Source of the DNA: Mycolicibacterium rhodesiae NBB3
GTDB taxonomy: Bacteria; Actinomycetota; Actinomycetes; Mycobacteriales; Mycobacteriaceae
Assembly: GCF_000230895.2 (NCBI RefSeq)
Contig: NC_016604.1
Span: forward strand, 3,410,001 to 3,474,000
Reading direction: 5' to 3'
Length of the DNA stretch: 64,000 nt
Each line of letters opens with the position of its first letter. Within the stretch, counting starts at the first letter, position 1. Both the position numbers and the translations under genes were made by a program. The notes beneath the pieces were generated by a model that saw nothing but the letters and a program-made list of their open reading frames with translations, did not search any database and was not told the DNA's origin. Below are positions 57,389 through 64,000 of the stretch, one piece after another.

Positions 57389-59374
57389 CTATCCGACGCT
57401 GACGAGTTCGGTCGGACCGGACACGTCGGTCGATGTCACGCTCGCCAACGTGTTCGGCACCTTGAGTGAGGCAACTATCGTTTCGTATTTGTCGGTCTGC
57501 CAAGCCCTCATGAAGGTGTCCAGCGAAACCTTCAAGTTCCTGCCTGCGTCGTTCCCGTTCTCGTGGAACCCGCTGTCGTTGAGGTGGACGATCTTGGCGT
57601 CGAAGTCGATGCCGATGACGACCACCTGGTGATCTGCGGAGGAGATGTTGGGTAGCGGGTCGCCTTCGACCTCGTTCCAGATGGTTCCGCCCTGAAGGCC
57701 GACCGACACGGCCTTCGTCGGGTCCGCCAGCGCGAAGGCCAAGGCCCTGAGCGCGAGGTTGCCCTCCGTCTTCTCATATTTCGTGAGGGTGGCCGTAATG
57801 CCGTACATATCCAGGAGCTTGAGACCATCTTTGATGTCGACACGGTCTGTGGTTGTAGTTACGCCGTCTGCCTTGTATAGGCCTTCGTACATCTTCTCGT
57901 CCGGGTTGGCGACGCTCTGGGTTTCTGCTGCCAGCTGGGCGATGGCCTCTTCATCGGGAACGGGGTTCGCGGTCCCATTGAGCTGGTTGATGATCATCGC
58001 CATCGATTGCAGAACGCAGTTCTCGGCCCTCTGGGACTGCCAGTACTGTCCGTTCGTTGCCGGGTCGCCGTACATGCCGGTGAAGACGGCCGGGGTGTTG
58101 AACCAGTCCGAGATCCCCTGGATGAACTGTGTGACTCCGAACGAGATGAAGTTGACGAACTCCGTCACCACGACCGCTGCGGTGTTGACGAGTTCGGACA
58201 CCACGAACGCCGCGCTGTTGAGGAGCGCCCCGATCGGGTTAGCCGCGGACGTCTCGGCTAGTTGCTGGTTGAACGCTGCTACGCGGGCGGCCTGTGCCTC
58301 ATTGAATACCCCGATCCGCTCGGCCTGCTGCTTTTGGAACGCCGCGATCCGCTCTGCCGAGGTGGGGTCCAACGTCAGCTTGTCGGGCACCGACCAGGAG
58401 GGATTCGGCGGGTCAGCCTGGACCGTCGAGAGGTGGGTGACAGATCCCGAATTGAAGCCTTTCTCGAGATCGCGACGCACCTGATCAAGTCCGCCCAGCA
58501 TCACCCCGGGTAGCGGCGGTGCGACGGGCCCATTCGTCGACAGGTCAACGTCCACCAGTTGGCCGGATTCCAGATCGATCGCCGTAAGCGATGGCACGGG
58601 ATCGCCGGAGGGAGCCGCGTTCTGCGAATCGAGCGGTAGGTCGGTGATCAGCGTGACGGTGTTGGTATCGGTACTGATCGCGACGTCGGCGTCGGTGCCC
58701 GACACCGTGAGGTCGGTTGCGCCCAGCGAATTGATGCCCGCGCCGCCGTGGACGGTGCTCGTCCCACCGACGGTGGTCGCGGGGGAGTTGTTGCCCGGTG
58801 TCACCGACGAGTCGGAGGACTGCAGATCCGATCCACGGTTGTTGTTGTTGTTGTTGCGCTGCGCCTCGTCATCGATCACCACGGGAGCGGTGACCACAGA
58901 ACCATCCACCGGCGCAGTCGAATCGCCGTCGGAGTCGCCGGCCTCGTCATCACCGAAGGTGGTGGCGGACCCCGATGTGTTACCCGAATCCGTGGACGAC
59001 GTCGTCGTCCCGCTCACCGTGGAACCGCCGGGCCGTGTCGCCGACGGGTCCGAACCCACCGTGGAGACGGGGCCCGAACCTGTTGTGGCCGCGCCGGAAG
59101 GGCTGCCGGAGGAACCCGACTCCGTGCCGGTGGTCGACGAAGTGATCGTCGTCCCCGACGACGTTGTCGACGACGACGATGAATCCGTCGACGTCGATCC
59201 TGACGAGGTCGTCGACCCGGAGGATGAGCTCGACGACTCAGAGGAACTCGACGACGAGTCTGAATCGTTCGGTGCGGCAAACGCCGCTCCCATTCCTCCG
59301 GTGCCGACCAACCCCACTACACCGAGCGAAAAGGCGAGGGCGCCGACCCTCAAGGCCTGCTTTTGTGAATTCAC
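57389..59374 (-). CDS. Secreted C39-like cysteine peptidase domain protein
   Basis: A 661-residue exported protein. Residues 1-33 are a signal peptide (AAFA end). Residues 35-180 are a Ser/Thr/Gly/Asp low-complexity stretch, including a run of six Asn. Residues 341-373 are three 11-residue repeats (ERIAAFQKQQA, ERIGVFNEAQA, ARVAAFNQQLA), and 386-425 is a hydrophobic/amphipathic stretch. Residues about 440-640 form a papain-like peptidase C39-type domain with Cys-453 (ENCVLQSMAMI), His-582 (ADHQVVVIGID) and Asp-600 (VHLNDSG). No ABC transporter is attached, unlike bacteriocin C39 exporters. Substrate unknown. Confidence 0.8.
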   Translation of the reverse strand: MNSQKQALRVGALAFSLGVVGLVGTGGMGAAFAAPNDSDSSSSSSESSSSSSGSTTSSGSTSTDSSSSSTTSSGTTITSSTTGTESGSSGSPSGAATTGSGPVSTVGSDPSATRPGGSTVSGTTTSSTDSGNTSGSATTFGDDEAGDSDGDSTAPVDGSVVTAPVVIDDEAQRNNNNNNRGSDLQSSDSSVTPGNNSPATTVGGTSTVHGGAGINSLGATDLTVSGTDADVAISTDTNTVTLITDLPLDSQNAAPSGDPVPSLTAIDLESGQLVDVDLSTNGPVAPPLPGVMLGGLDQVRRDLEKGFNSGSVTHLSTVQADPPNPSWSVPDKLTLDPTSAERIAAFQKQQAERIGVFNEAQAARVAAFNQQLAETSAANPIGALLNSAAFVVSELVNTAAVVVTEFVNFISFGVTQFIQGISDWFNTPAVFTGMYGDPATNGQYWQSQRAENCVLQSMAMIINQLNGTANPVPDEEAIAQLAAETQSVANPDEKMYEGLYKADGVTTTTDRVDIKDGLKLLDMYGITATLTKYEKTEGNLALRALAFALADPTKAVSVGLQGGTIWNEVEGDPLPNISSADHQVVVIGIDFDAKIVHLNDSGFHENGNDAGRNLKVSLDTFMRAWQTDKYETIVASLKVPNTLASVTSTDVSGPTELVSVG

Positions 59375-59446
59375 TTATTCTCCGAGTGCGGCGCTGGACC
59401 CCTGACCAGCGCGAATGGTCAAAGTTGCTTTTCGCCGGTGCGAACG

Positions 59447-59674
59447 TCAGTTGCTCAGGAACAGGTAGAACAGGCCGTCGTCGCCCTGACGGCAATCCCA
59501 GTGGGTGTAATCGGCGTCGTTGCGTGCGATCTCGACCTGCGGGCCGTCTGCCTGGCACGCTTCGAGCGTCGCGTAGTTGCCCTCCACCTGAACTTCGTCG
59601 GCCTGGGCCACGCCCAGCCCGAGCGTCAGCAACCCACCCGCGGCCAGCGCTGCGGCAGCGATCGTCTTCTTCAT
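59447..59674 (-). CDS. Small secreted protein with two cysteines
   Basis: From ATG 59674, with AAGGGG upstream, it encodes 75 residues: a signal peptide (MKKTIAAAALAAGGLLTLGL, ending near AQA) and a ~48-residue mature domain with two Cys (EACQADG, HWDCRQG) likely to form a disulphide, ending LFYLFLSN. It resembles the many short exported mycobacterial proteins of unknown function. It is 72 bp upstream of the C39-like gene on the same strand. Confidence 0.75.
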   Translation of the reverse strand: MKKTIAAAALAAGGLLTLGLGVAQADEVQVEGNYATLEACQADGPQVEIARNDADYTHWDCRQGDDGLFYLFLSN

Positions 59675-59761
59675 TTGATTCCCCTTTTCTCGTCCCCGAC
59701 GTTGAATTGGGCACCGCGTCAGGTCGGCACAATGCCGGCCGGAATCGTGACCCGGCACTAT

Positions 59762-59775
59762 TAACGCAAGCGTTA
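59762..59775. promoter_or_regulatory. Palindrome upstream of the small secreted gene
   Basis: TAACGC-AA-GCGTTA is a perfect 6-bp inverted repeat with a 2-bp centre, the usual shape of a TetR-type operator. It lies 88 bp before the ATG of the small secreted protein and about 100 bp beyond the 3' end of the LuxR gene. The cognate regulator is unknown. Confidence 0.45.
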
Positions 59776-59875
59776 GGCGAAAAGCCCACAGGAAATCTTT
59801 TAGTTCATCTGTTTAGACGACATTTGCAGAGCTCACCGCGGCGTGGCGACATGGTGCCGACAGAGTTAGCGAACC

Positions 59876-60550
59876 TCAGAGATCGTCGACACTGAGGATC
59901 TCGTCCTGGATCGCTCGCGCGACGAGAGCCGCTTTGGTCGGTGCGGGTCTGCCGACCGCCGCGTACTTCGCGCGCACCCGCTGCAGGTGCGTCGCCACAG
60001 TGGACGGCTCGATGTACAGCCTCTCGGCGACTGCGTTCTTGTTCTCGGTCTGAAACCAGGCGATCAGGACTTGCCGTTCTCGTCGGCTCAGCTGCGGTCG
60101 CGCCTTCCTGTCGTCGCCGTGCAGCGCCTTCGCCATGCGCGGCCCGACGTGGGTGCGACCGCTGTGTGCTGCGTGAATCGCCGCTGTGAGCTCGTGCTCG
60201 GGTTCGGATCTCGCGACACAGCTGACCGCACCTGCCTCCAACGCGGCAGACACCACCTCGTCTTCGACGAGGCAGGTGTAGACGATCACCCGGTGGCCGG
60301 CTTCGCAGATCTGACGAAGCGCGTCCAGGTCCGGCCCGCCGTCGTCACACGGCAGATCGAACAACACCACCGAGTTCCGATCTGTGCTCGGATGGGCCGC
60401 CACGAATTCCGCTGCATCCGCGAAATGCCCGGTGATCTTTATGCGTGGGTGAGAGTTGCTGAACCCCACCTCGATGCCGGCGTACACAACTCGATGGCTG
60501 CCAACGATTACGACCGATGTCGACCATTCCTGTTCGTACGGCCGTGACAT
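59876..60550 (-). CDS. LuxR/NarL-type regulator with atypical receiver
   Basis: From ATG 60550 it has 224 residues. The N-terminal receiver-like domain keeps an Asp in VVLFDLPCDD, but where acidic-pocket residues are expected it reads VVIVGSHRVV, so normal phosphorylation is doubtful. The C-terminal LuxR helix-turn-helix (about 155-215) is complete: LSRRERQVLIAWFQTENKNA, then LYIEPSTVATHLQRVRAKY. No histidine kinase is adjacent. The frame upstream of 60550 lacks coding character. Confidence 0.82.
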   Translation of the reverse strand: MSRPYEQEWSTSVVIVGSHRVVYAGIEVGFSNSHPRIKITGHFADAAEFVAAHPSTDRNSVVLFDLPCDDGGPDLDALRQICEAGHRVIVYTCLVEDEVVSAALEAGAVSCVARSEPEHELTAAIHAAHSGRTHVGPRMAKALHGDDRKARPQLSRRERQVLIAWFQTENKNAVAERLYIEPSTVATHLQRVRAKYAAVGRPAPTKAALVARAIQDEILSVDDL

Positions 60551-60925
60551 GCCGCAAATCCCCCTACATCCCGCGGTGCAGTTGTCCCTGCACCATTCTG
60601 CTCGGGGTAACACCCTTTCGGCGGCGCGGTGCCGCGTCCTCGCTGGTGGTTGCCCCAAAGCGCCGTCGTTGAAACGTGAAGGAGTTCGGCCGTCAAGCCG
60701 AGTCGTGAATGACACCGTCGTGATCCTTTTCCTCATGAAGCGCCCGCCGTCGGGGCGCCGCTGAGAAAACGATCAGATCCGGTGCTACACGAATCCTTGA
60801 AACATTCTTACGGTGTCGTCCCGTGATCGTAGTCATCGCCCGCTGTTTGGCCTTCGATTCGCGCCCGCGCAACGGGGCGGGCAAAACATCGGGTACGCGA
60901 GTTCACGCTCTCTTATCGTTGGCCC
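60551..60925. other. 375-bp divergent intergenic region
   Basis: No gene is supported here. It must hold the promoters of the LuxR gene (minus) and the membrane protein at 60926 (plus). TATCGT at 60914-60919 lies 6 bases before the ATG at 60926 and no ribosome-binding site is present, which fits a leaderless transcript. No other motif stood out. Confidence 0.4.
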
Positions 60926-61447
60926 ATGTCATCAGATAGTGCCGAATTGGCCATCGTTTTGGCCGTAGTGGCGGTCGTCGGCGGCCTGATCGCGGCGGAG
61001 ATCGGACGAAGGGGAACGCGATACGCCGCGGACCTGCAGGCGCAGCAGGCGTTCAGGGAAGTCCAGGTGTCGATCCTGACCGAGTTCATCGAGACGGTCC
61101 TCAATACCGCGCGGGCCGTGCAGTCTTACGCGTTCGGAGCCTCCGCTGAACAGCGCGGCCGACGCGATCACGGCGACGAATGGGCGGATATCCAGCCTCT
61201 GCTGGGCCCCGCGCTGACGGCTGTCCAGCGTGCGCGTGCTCTGTCGAAATCGCTGATCTGGCAGGACATCACCGATGCCTATAACACATGTGATGACTTT
61301 TTCTTCAAGATCATCCGCGGGTCTGAAGGCGATGAGGAATATCAGACTTGGGCCGATGTCCTTTACGACGAGACCGATCCCGTCACGGTGGTGGTCGCCA
61401 TGGCAGGAGACCGGCGACGTGAAGTGCTCGACGCCTACCGCGCGTAA
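60926..61447 (+). CDS. Membrane-anchored hypothetical protein
   Basis: A 173-residue protein with one N-terminal membrane helix (AIVLAVVAVVGGLIAAEIG) followed by RRG and a cytoplasmic helical domain (AADLQAQQAFREVQVSILTE, ALTAVQRARALSKSLIW). No catalytic motif. The layout resembles small anchored proteins of unknown role in actinobacteria. Confidence 0.65.
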   Translation: MSSDSAELAIVLAVVAVVGGLIAAEIGRRGTRYAADLQAQQAFREVQVSILTEFIETVLNTARAVQSYAFGASAEQRGRRDHGDEWADIQPLLGPALTAVQRARALSKSLIWQDITDAYNTCDDFFFKIIRGSEGDEEYQTWADVLYDETDPVTVVVAMAGDRRREVLDAYRA

Positions 61448-61594
61448 CGGCGCGACAGCTGGGCGCTTCGACATGACCGGGCCGGCCGAACTCTGCGCTT
61501 TCGACTTTCTAAAGGTTCGATCAATTCTTGGCTGTCCTCTGTGTATTCGTTCGCTCGGGAGGCGGATTGTGTTGCGTCGTGTCAGCATTGAGCC

Positions 61595-62467
61595 GTGGGG
61601 ACATTCAGGATCGTTGGCGTCATCGGTGCTGCAACAGTCGCGAGCGCGCTGCTGCAGGGCGCACCCGTGCCGACCGCGCACGCAGAGCGATGCCCCGACG
61701 CAAAGGTGATATTCGCCCGCGGCACCACTGAGATGCCCGGCCTCGGTCCGACTGGCGACGCGTTCGTCAACTCGTTGCAATCTCAGGTCGGCCCGAAGTC
61801 GGTAGAGGTATCCCCGGTGAATTACCCAGCCACCACCGATTTTCGGACCGCGGTCGACGGCATCAACGATGCTCGCGCACAGATCCTCGCCACGGCCGCG
61901 TCGTGTCCAGACACCAAGATGGTGCTCGGCGGATTCTCCCAGGGCGCGGCCGTCATGGGCTTTGTCACGGCAAACGTTGTGCCCGAGGGGGTTACGGCAT
62001 TGAATGTTCCGACGCCGATGCCCCTGGACGTCGCCGACAACGTCGCCGCGGTTGCGCTGTTCGGCAAGCCGTCGGCGCGTTTCATGCGGGCGATCAACGA
62101 CCCGCAGATCGTGATCGGCCCCAAGTACGTCGACAAGGCCGTTGAGCTCTGTGTCGACGACGACCTGGTTTGCGACCCTGACGGCAGGAGCTTCGGCATT
62201 CATAGTCGCTACCCCGAAGTGGGGATGGCGGATCAGGGAGCGACTCAGGTCGCCCACAAACTTCAGGCGAGCTGGGCGGCGGATGCTGCTGAGGCCGATG
62301 AGCCGGTTACGCCTGCCCCGGCTGAAGCACCGGCACCGGCGTTGCTGTCTGTGCTTGCCCCGGCTGACGTCCCACCGGCGCACATTCCAGGAGCGACGCC
62401 AGGGCCCACCGGACCGCCACCGGGCCCCGCGCCGGCGCCACCCAGCTCACCGCCGTTCGCACCCTAG
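61595..62467 (+). CDS. Cutinase-family secreted esterase
   Basis: Exported serine esterase of 290 residues, of the mycobacterial culp type. The signal peptide ends near AHAERCPDAKV. The core has IFARGTTEMPGLG, the nucleophile elbow GGFSQGAAV, and a C-terminal acid/His pair in CDDDLVCDPDG-type context and MADQGATQVAHKL; paired cysteines are present. A Pro/Ala-rich tail of about 60 residues is unusual in length. GTG start. Relatives hydrolyse esters and phospholipids at the cell surface. Confidence 0.87.
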   Translation: MGTFRIVGVIGAATVASALLQGAPVPTAHAERCPDAKVIFARGTTEMPGLGPTGDAFVNSLQSQVGPKSVEVSPVNYPATTDFRTAVDGINDARAQILATAASCPDTKMVLGGFSQGAAVMGFVTANVVPEGVTALNVPTPMPLDVADNVAAVALFGKPSARFMRAINDPQIVIGPKYVDKAVELCVDDDLVCDPDGRSFGIHSRYPEVGMADQGATQVAHKLQASWAADAAEADEPVTPAPAEAPAPALLSVLAPADVPPAHIPGATPGPTGPPPGPAPAPPSSPPFAP

Positions 62468-62643
62468 CGAGTGACTCACTCGCCGGCTGCGTCGCCGCTG
62501 TCCTGGCTGTCGTTCCCGCCGCGGCCCGTCGCTGCTCGGGTCAGATTTCTGGTGGCTTCGGTGCGCTAACAGTAAAGCGGATTTGGGAGCACCTGTTGGC
62601 TACAGTCGATCTGCGCCTGGCAGGCGGATAGACGGGAGCCCCA

Positions 62644-63273
62644 ATGATCATCGCCATCGGCCTCTACCAAGGATTCACCGCGCTCGACGCGATCGGTCCG
62701 TACGAGATCCTGACCTACCTGCCGGGCGCCGAGGTCGTCATCTGCGCCGATAGGGCCGGCGTGGTCGACGATCACAACGGGCTCGTGCACCTACGCGTCG
62801 ACCGGACTTTCGCCGACGTCCCTCGCCCCGATGTGCTGCTGGTCCCCGGCGGCCCGGCCGCGGGCGAGTACGCGCGAGACAATCACCCCATCGTCGACTG
62901 GATCCGGAAAGCCCACCCGCACACCACATGGACGACCTCCGTCTGCACCGGCGCACTCCTTCTCGGGGCCGCGGGCCTACTCGACGGCTCGCGTGCCACC
63001 ACCCACTGGGCGTTCTACGACGAACTCGCCTCCTACGGCGCCCATCCCACCGAGCAGCGCGTGGTCACCTCGGGTCGGATCGTGACCGGCGCAGGCGTTT
63101 CGGCGGGTATCGACCTGGCGCTCACTCTCGCCGCGGATATCGCGGGACCTGAAGTGGCGCAGACGATTCAGCTGGCCATCGAATACGATCCGCATCCACC
63201 GTTCGATTCCGGCGCACCCTCGAAGGCGCCGAAGGCGGTCTACGAACTGGCCGTCGCGGCCTTGGGCGACTGA
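62644..63273 (+). CDS. DJ-1/PfpI family protein, isonitrile-hydratase-like
   Basis: A 209-residue stand-alone DJ-1-fold protein. FTALDAIGPYEILTYLPGAE and LLVPGGPAAG match the family. The nucleophile Cys lies in TSVCTGALLLGAAGLLDG followed by RATTHW, as in Pseudomonas isonitrile hydratase. It lacks the AraC domain that the related sequence at 49596-50606 carries. It converges with, and overlaps by 34 bp, the next gene. Confidence 0.82.
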   Translation: MIIAIGLYQGFTALDAIGPYEILTYLPGAEVVICADRAGVVDDHNGLVHLRVDRTFADVPRPDVLLVPGGPAAGEYARDNHPIVDWIRKAHPHTTWTTSVCTGALLLGAAGLLDGSRATTHWAFYDELASYGAHPTEQRVVTSGRIVTGAGVSAGIDLALTLAADIAGPEVAQTIQLAIEYDPHPPFDSGAPSKAPKAVYELAVAALGD

Positions 63274-64000
63274 CCGGCGGCAACCCTGGGCCCGGCCTGG
63301 CGGGTCAGGAAGTCGATCTGGAGATGAATCGCGAACAGCACGAGTGGCGGCAGCACGATGAACGGAATGTTCTCACCGATGAACTTGAACCAGAGCCCGA
63401 ACGCGCCCTGGCCGATGTCGTTGAACCCGGCGCCTACCTCGGACAGGAAGTAGACGGCGGTGCTGCTCATCAGCACCGCGATGCCGGCGAATGCGATCCA
63501 CAGCGCGCGAATCCGCGACTCGGTCGAAAGACTGCGCCGGACAAGGCGCGTCCACATCACGATGACGATGATCCCGGTGGCGACCCCGACCACCTCGAGG
63601 GCGAAGGTCCACGGGTTTCCGCTGGCGTAGCGGGTATCCGCCAGGCCGTACTGCCACCACAGCCACTTCAGCCCCGGATCAGTCGTGGGCGTCCACCAAC
63701 CGAGCGGGTGGCCGATGAGGAACATCAGCTCGTAGCCGATCTGGCTGAACGCGGTGTACGGCAGGTAGAACAAGGTGAGTTCTGCCGCTTTGTCGAGCCG
63801 AGTTCGATTCTCTCCGGGCGCATCCCAGAAAAGGACCAGGGGCAGCAGGATCACCGGAATCCCGAAGAGCAGGTTGGCGACGACATCGGACGTGAACGTC
63901 GGTGGGATTAGGTCGACGGCGACTCCGAGCGTCATTCCCACGAAGACCACGCTGGTGAACACCGCGACTGCGAGATAGATCCGCTTGCGGTGGGGTGCCC
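63240..64000 (-). CDS. Polytopic membrane protein (5' end outside window)
   Basis: The frame is open through base 64000; the visible N-terminal end reads APHRKRIYLAVAVFTSVVFV, a basic stretch leading into a membrane helix, so the start lies beyond the window. About seven hydrophobic helices are seen, with Trp-rich loops (GWWTPTTDPGLKWLWWQYG). No family motif recognised. The C-terminus overlaps the DJ-1-like gene on the opposite strand by 34 bp. Confidence 0.7.
   Translation of the reverse strand, partial: APHRKRIYLAVAVFTSVVFVGMTLGVAVDLIPPTFTSDVVANLLFGIPVILLPLVLFWDAPGENRTRLDKAAELTLFYLPYTAFSQIGYELMFLIGHPLGWWTPTTDPGLKWLWWQYGLADTRYASGNPWTFALEVVGVATGIIVIVMWTRLVRRSLSTESRIRALWIAFAGIAVLMSSTAVYFLSEVGAGFNDIGQGAFGLWFKFIGENIPFIVLPPLVLFAIHLQIDFLTRQAGPRVAAGQSPKAATASS

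Overview
The window is a high-GC actinobacterial chromosome segment, almost certainly from a non-tuberculous, probably fast-growing Mycobacterium/Mycolicibacterium. The first ~17 kb follows the order known from M. tuberculosis Rv1014c-Rv1026: pth, rplY, lpqT, prsA, glmU, a tetR gene, mfd, mazG, lpqU, eno, ftsB, a DUF501 gene and ppx2. Extra genes are inserted in it: an SDR, an ArsC-like protein, and a secreted protein with decapeptide repeats.

Region by region. 1-5.8 kb (minus): translation and envelope-precursor housekeeping (pth, rplY, prsA, glmU) with an SDR, lpqT and arsC-like gene. 5.9 kb: tRNA-Gln. 6-16.8 kb (plus): TetR, mfd, VNVP-repeat protein, mazG, lpqU, eno, ftsB, DUF501, ppx2. 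16.8-26.1 kb (minus): alpha/beta hydrolase, a pyruvate-kinase-like pseudogene with a nonsense codon and a frameshift, a ZIP transporter, a large Orn/Lys/Arg decarboxylase, and a crotonase/Rieske-oxygenase pair. 26.2-29.4 kb (plus): gnd, zwf and a PaaX-type regulator. 29.6-33.4 kb: prpE-like acyl-CoA synthetase, a divergent alpha/beta hydrolase, SRPBCC and DUF309 genes. 33.4-41.5 kb (minus): a complete, translationally coupled kdp operon in which kdpD and kdpE follow kdpFABC, headed by an extra 27-codon membrane ORF. 41.6-46 kb: EamA transporter, zinc-ribbon protein, a degenerate PLP-barrel protein, tRNA-Leu(UAA), an HNH nuclease gene running into that tRNA, and GAF-ANTAR.

46-64 kb is accessory: a membrane GGDEF-EAL protein, a MerR-like regulator, a GlxA-type regulator divergent from an HD / nitroreductase / cupin operon, a MASE1-GAF-SpoIIE phosphatase, three consecutive secreted proteins (one with a C39-like cysteine peptidase domain), an atypical LuxR regulator, a cutinase-like esterase, a DJ-1/PfpI isonitrile-hydratase-like protein and a partial membrane protein.

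The most unusual items are the 30-bp tandem-repeat gene after mfd, the broken pyruvate-kinase paralogue, the large cysteine-bearing insertion in KdpC with the extra ORF heading the kdp operon, the tRNA-Leu(UAA) without a long variable arm, the HD/nitroreductase/cupin module, and the secreted C39-like protein with three 11-residue repeats. No CRISPR array, insertion sequence or prophage was seen. All calls come from reading the sequence and from family knowledge; no database search was run.
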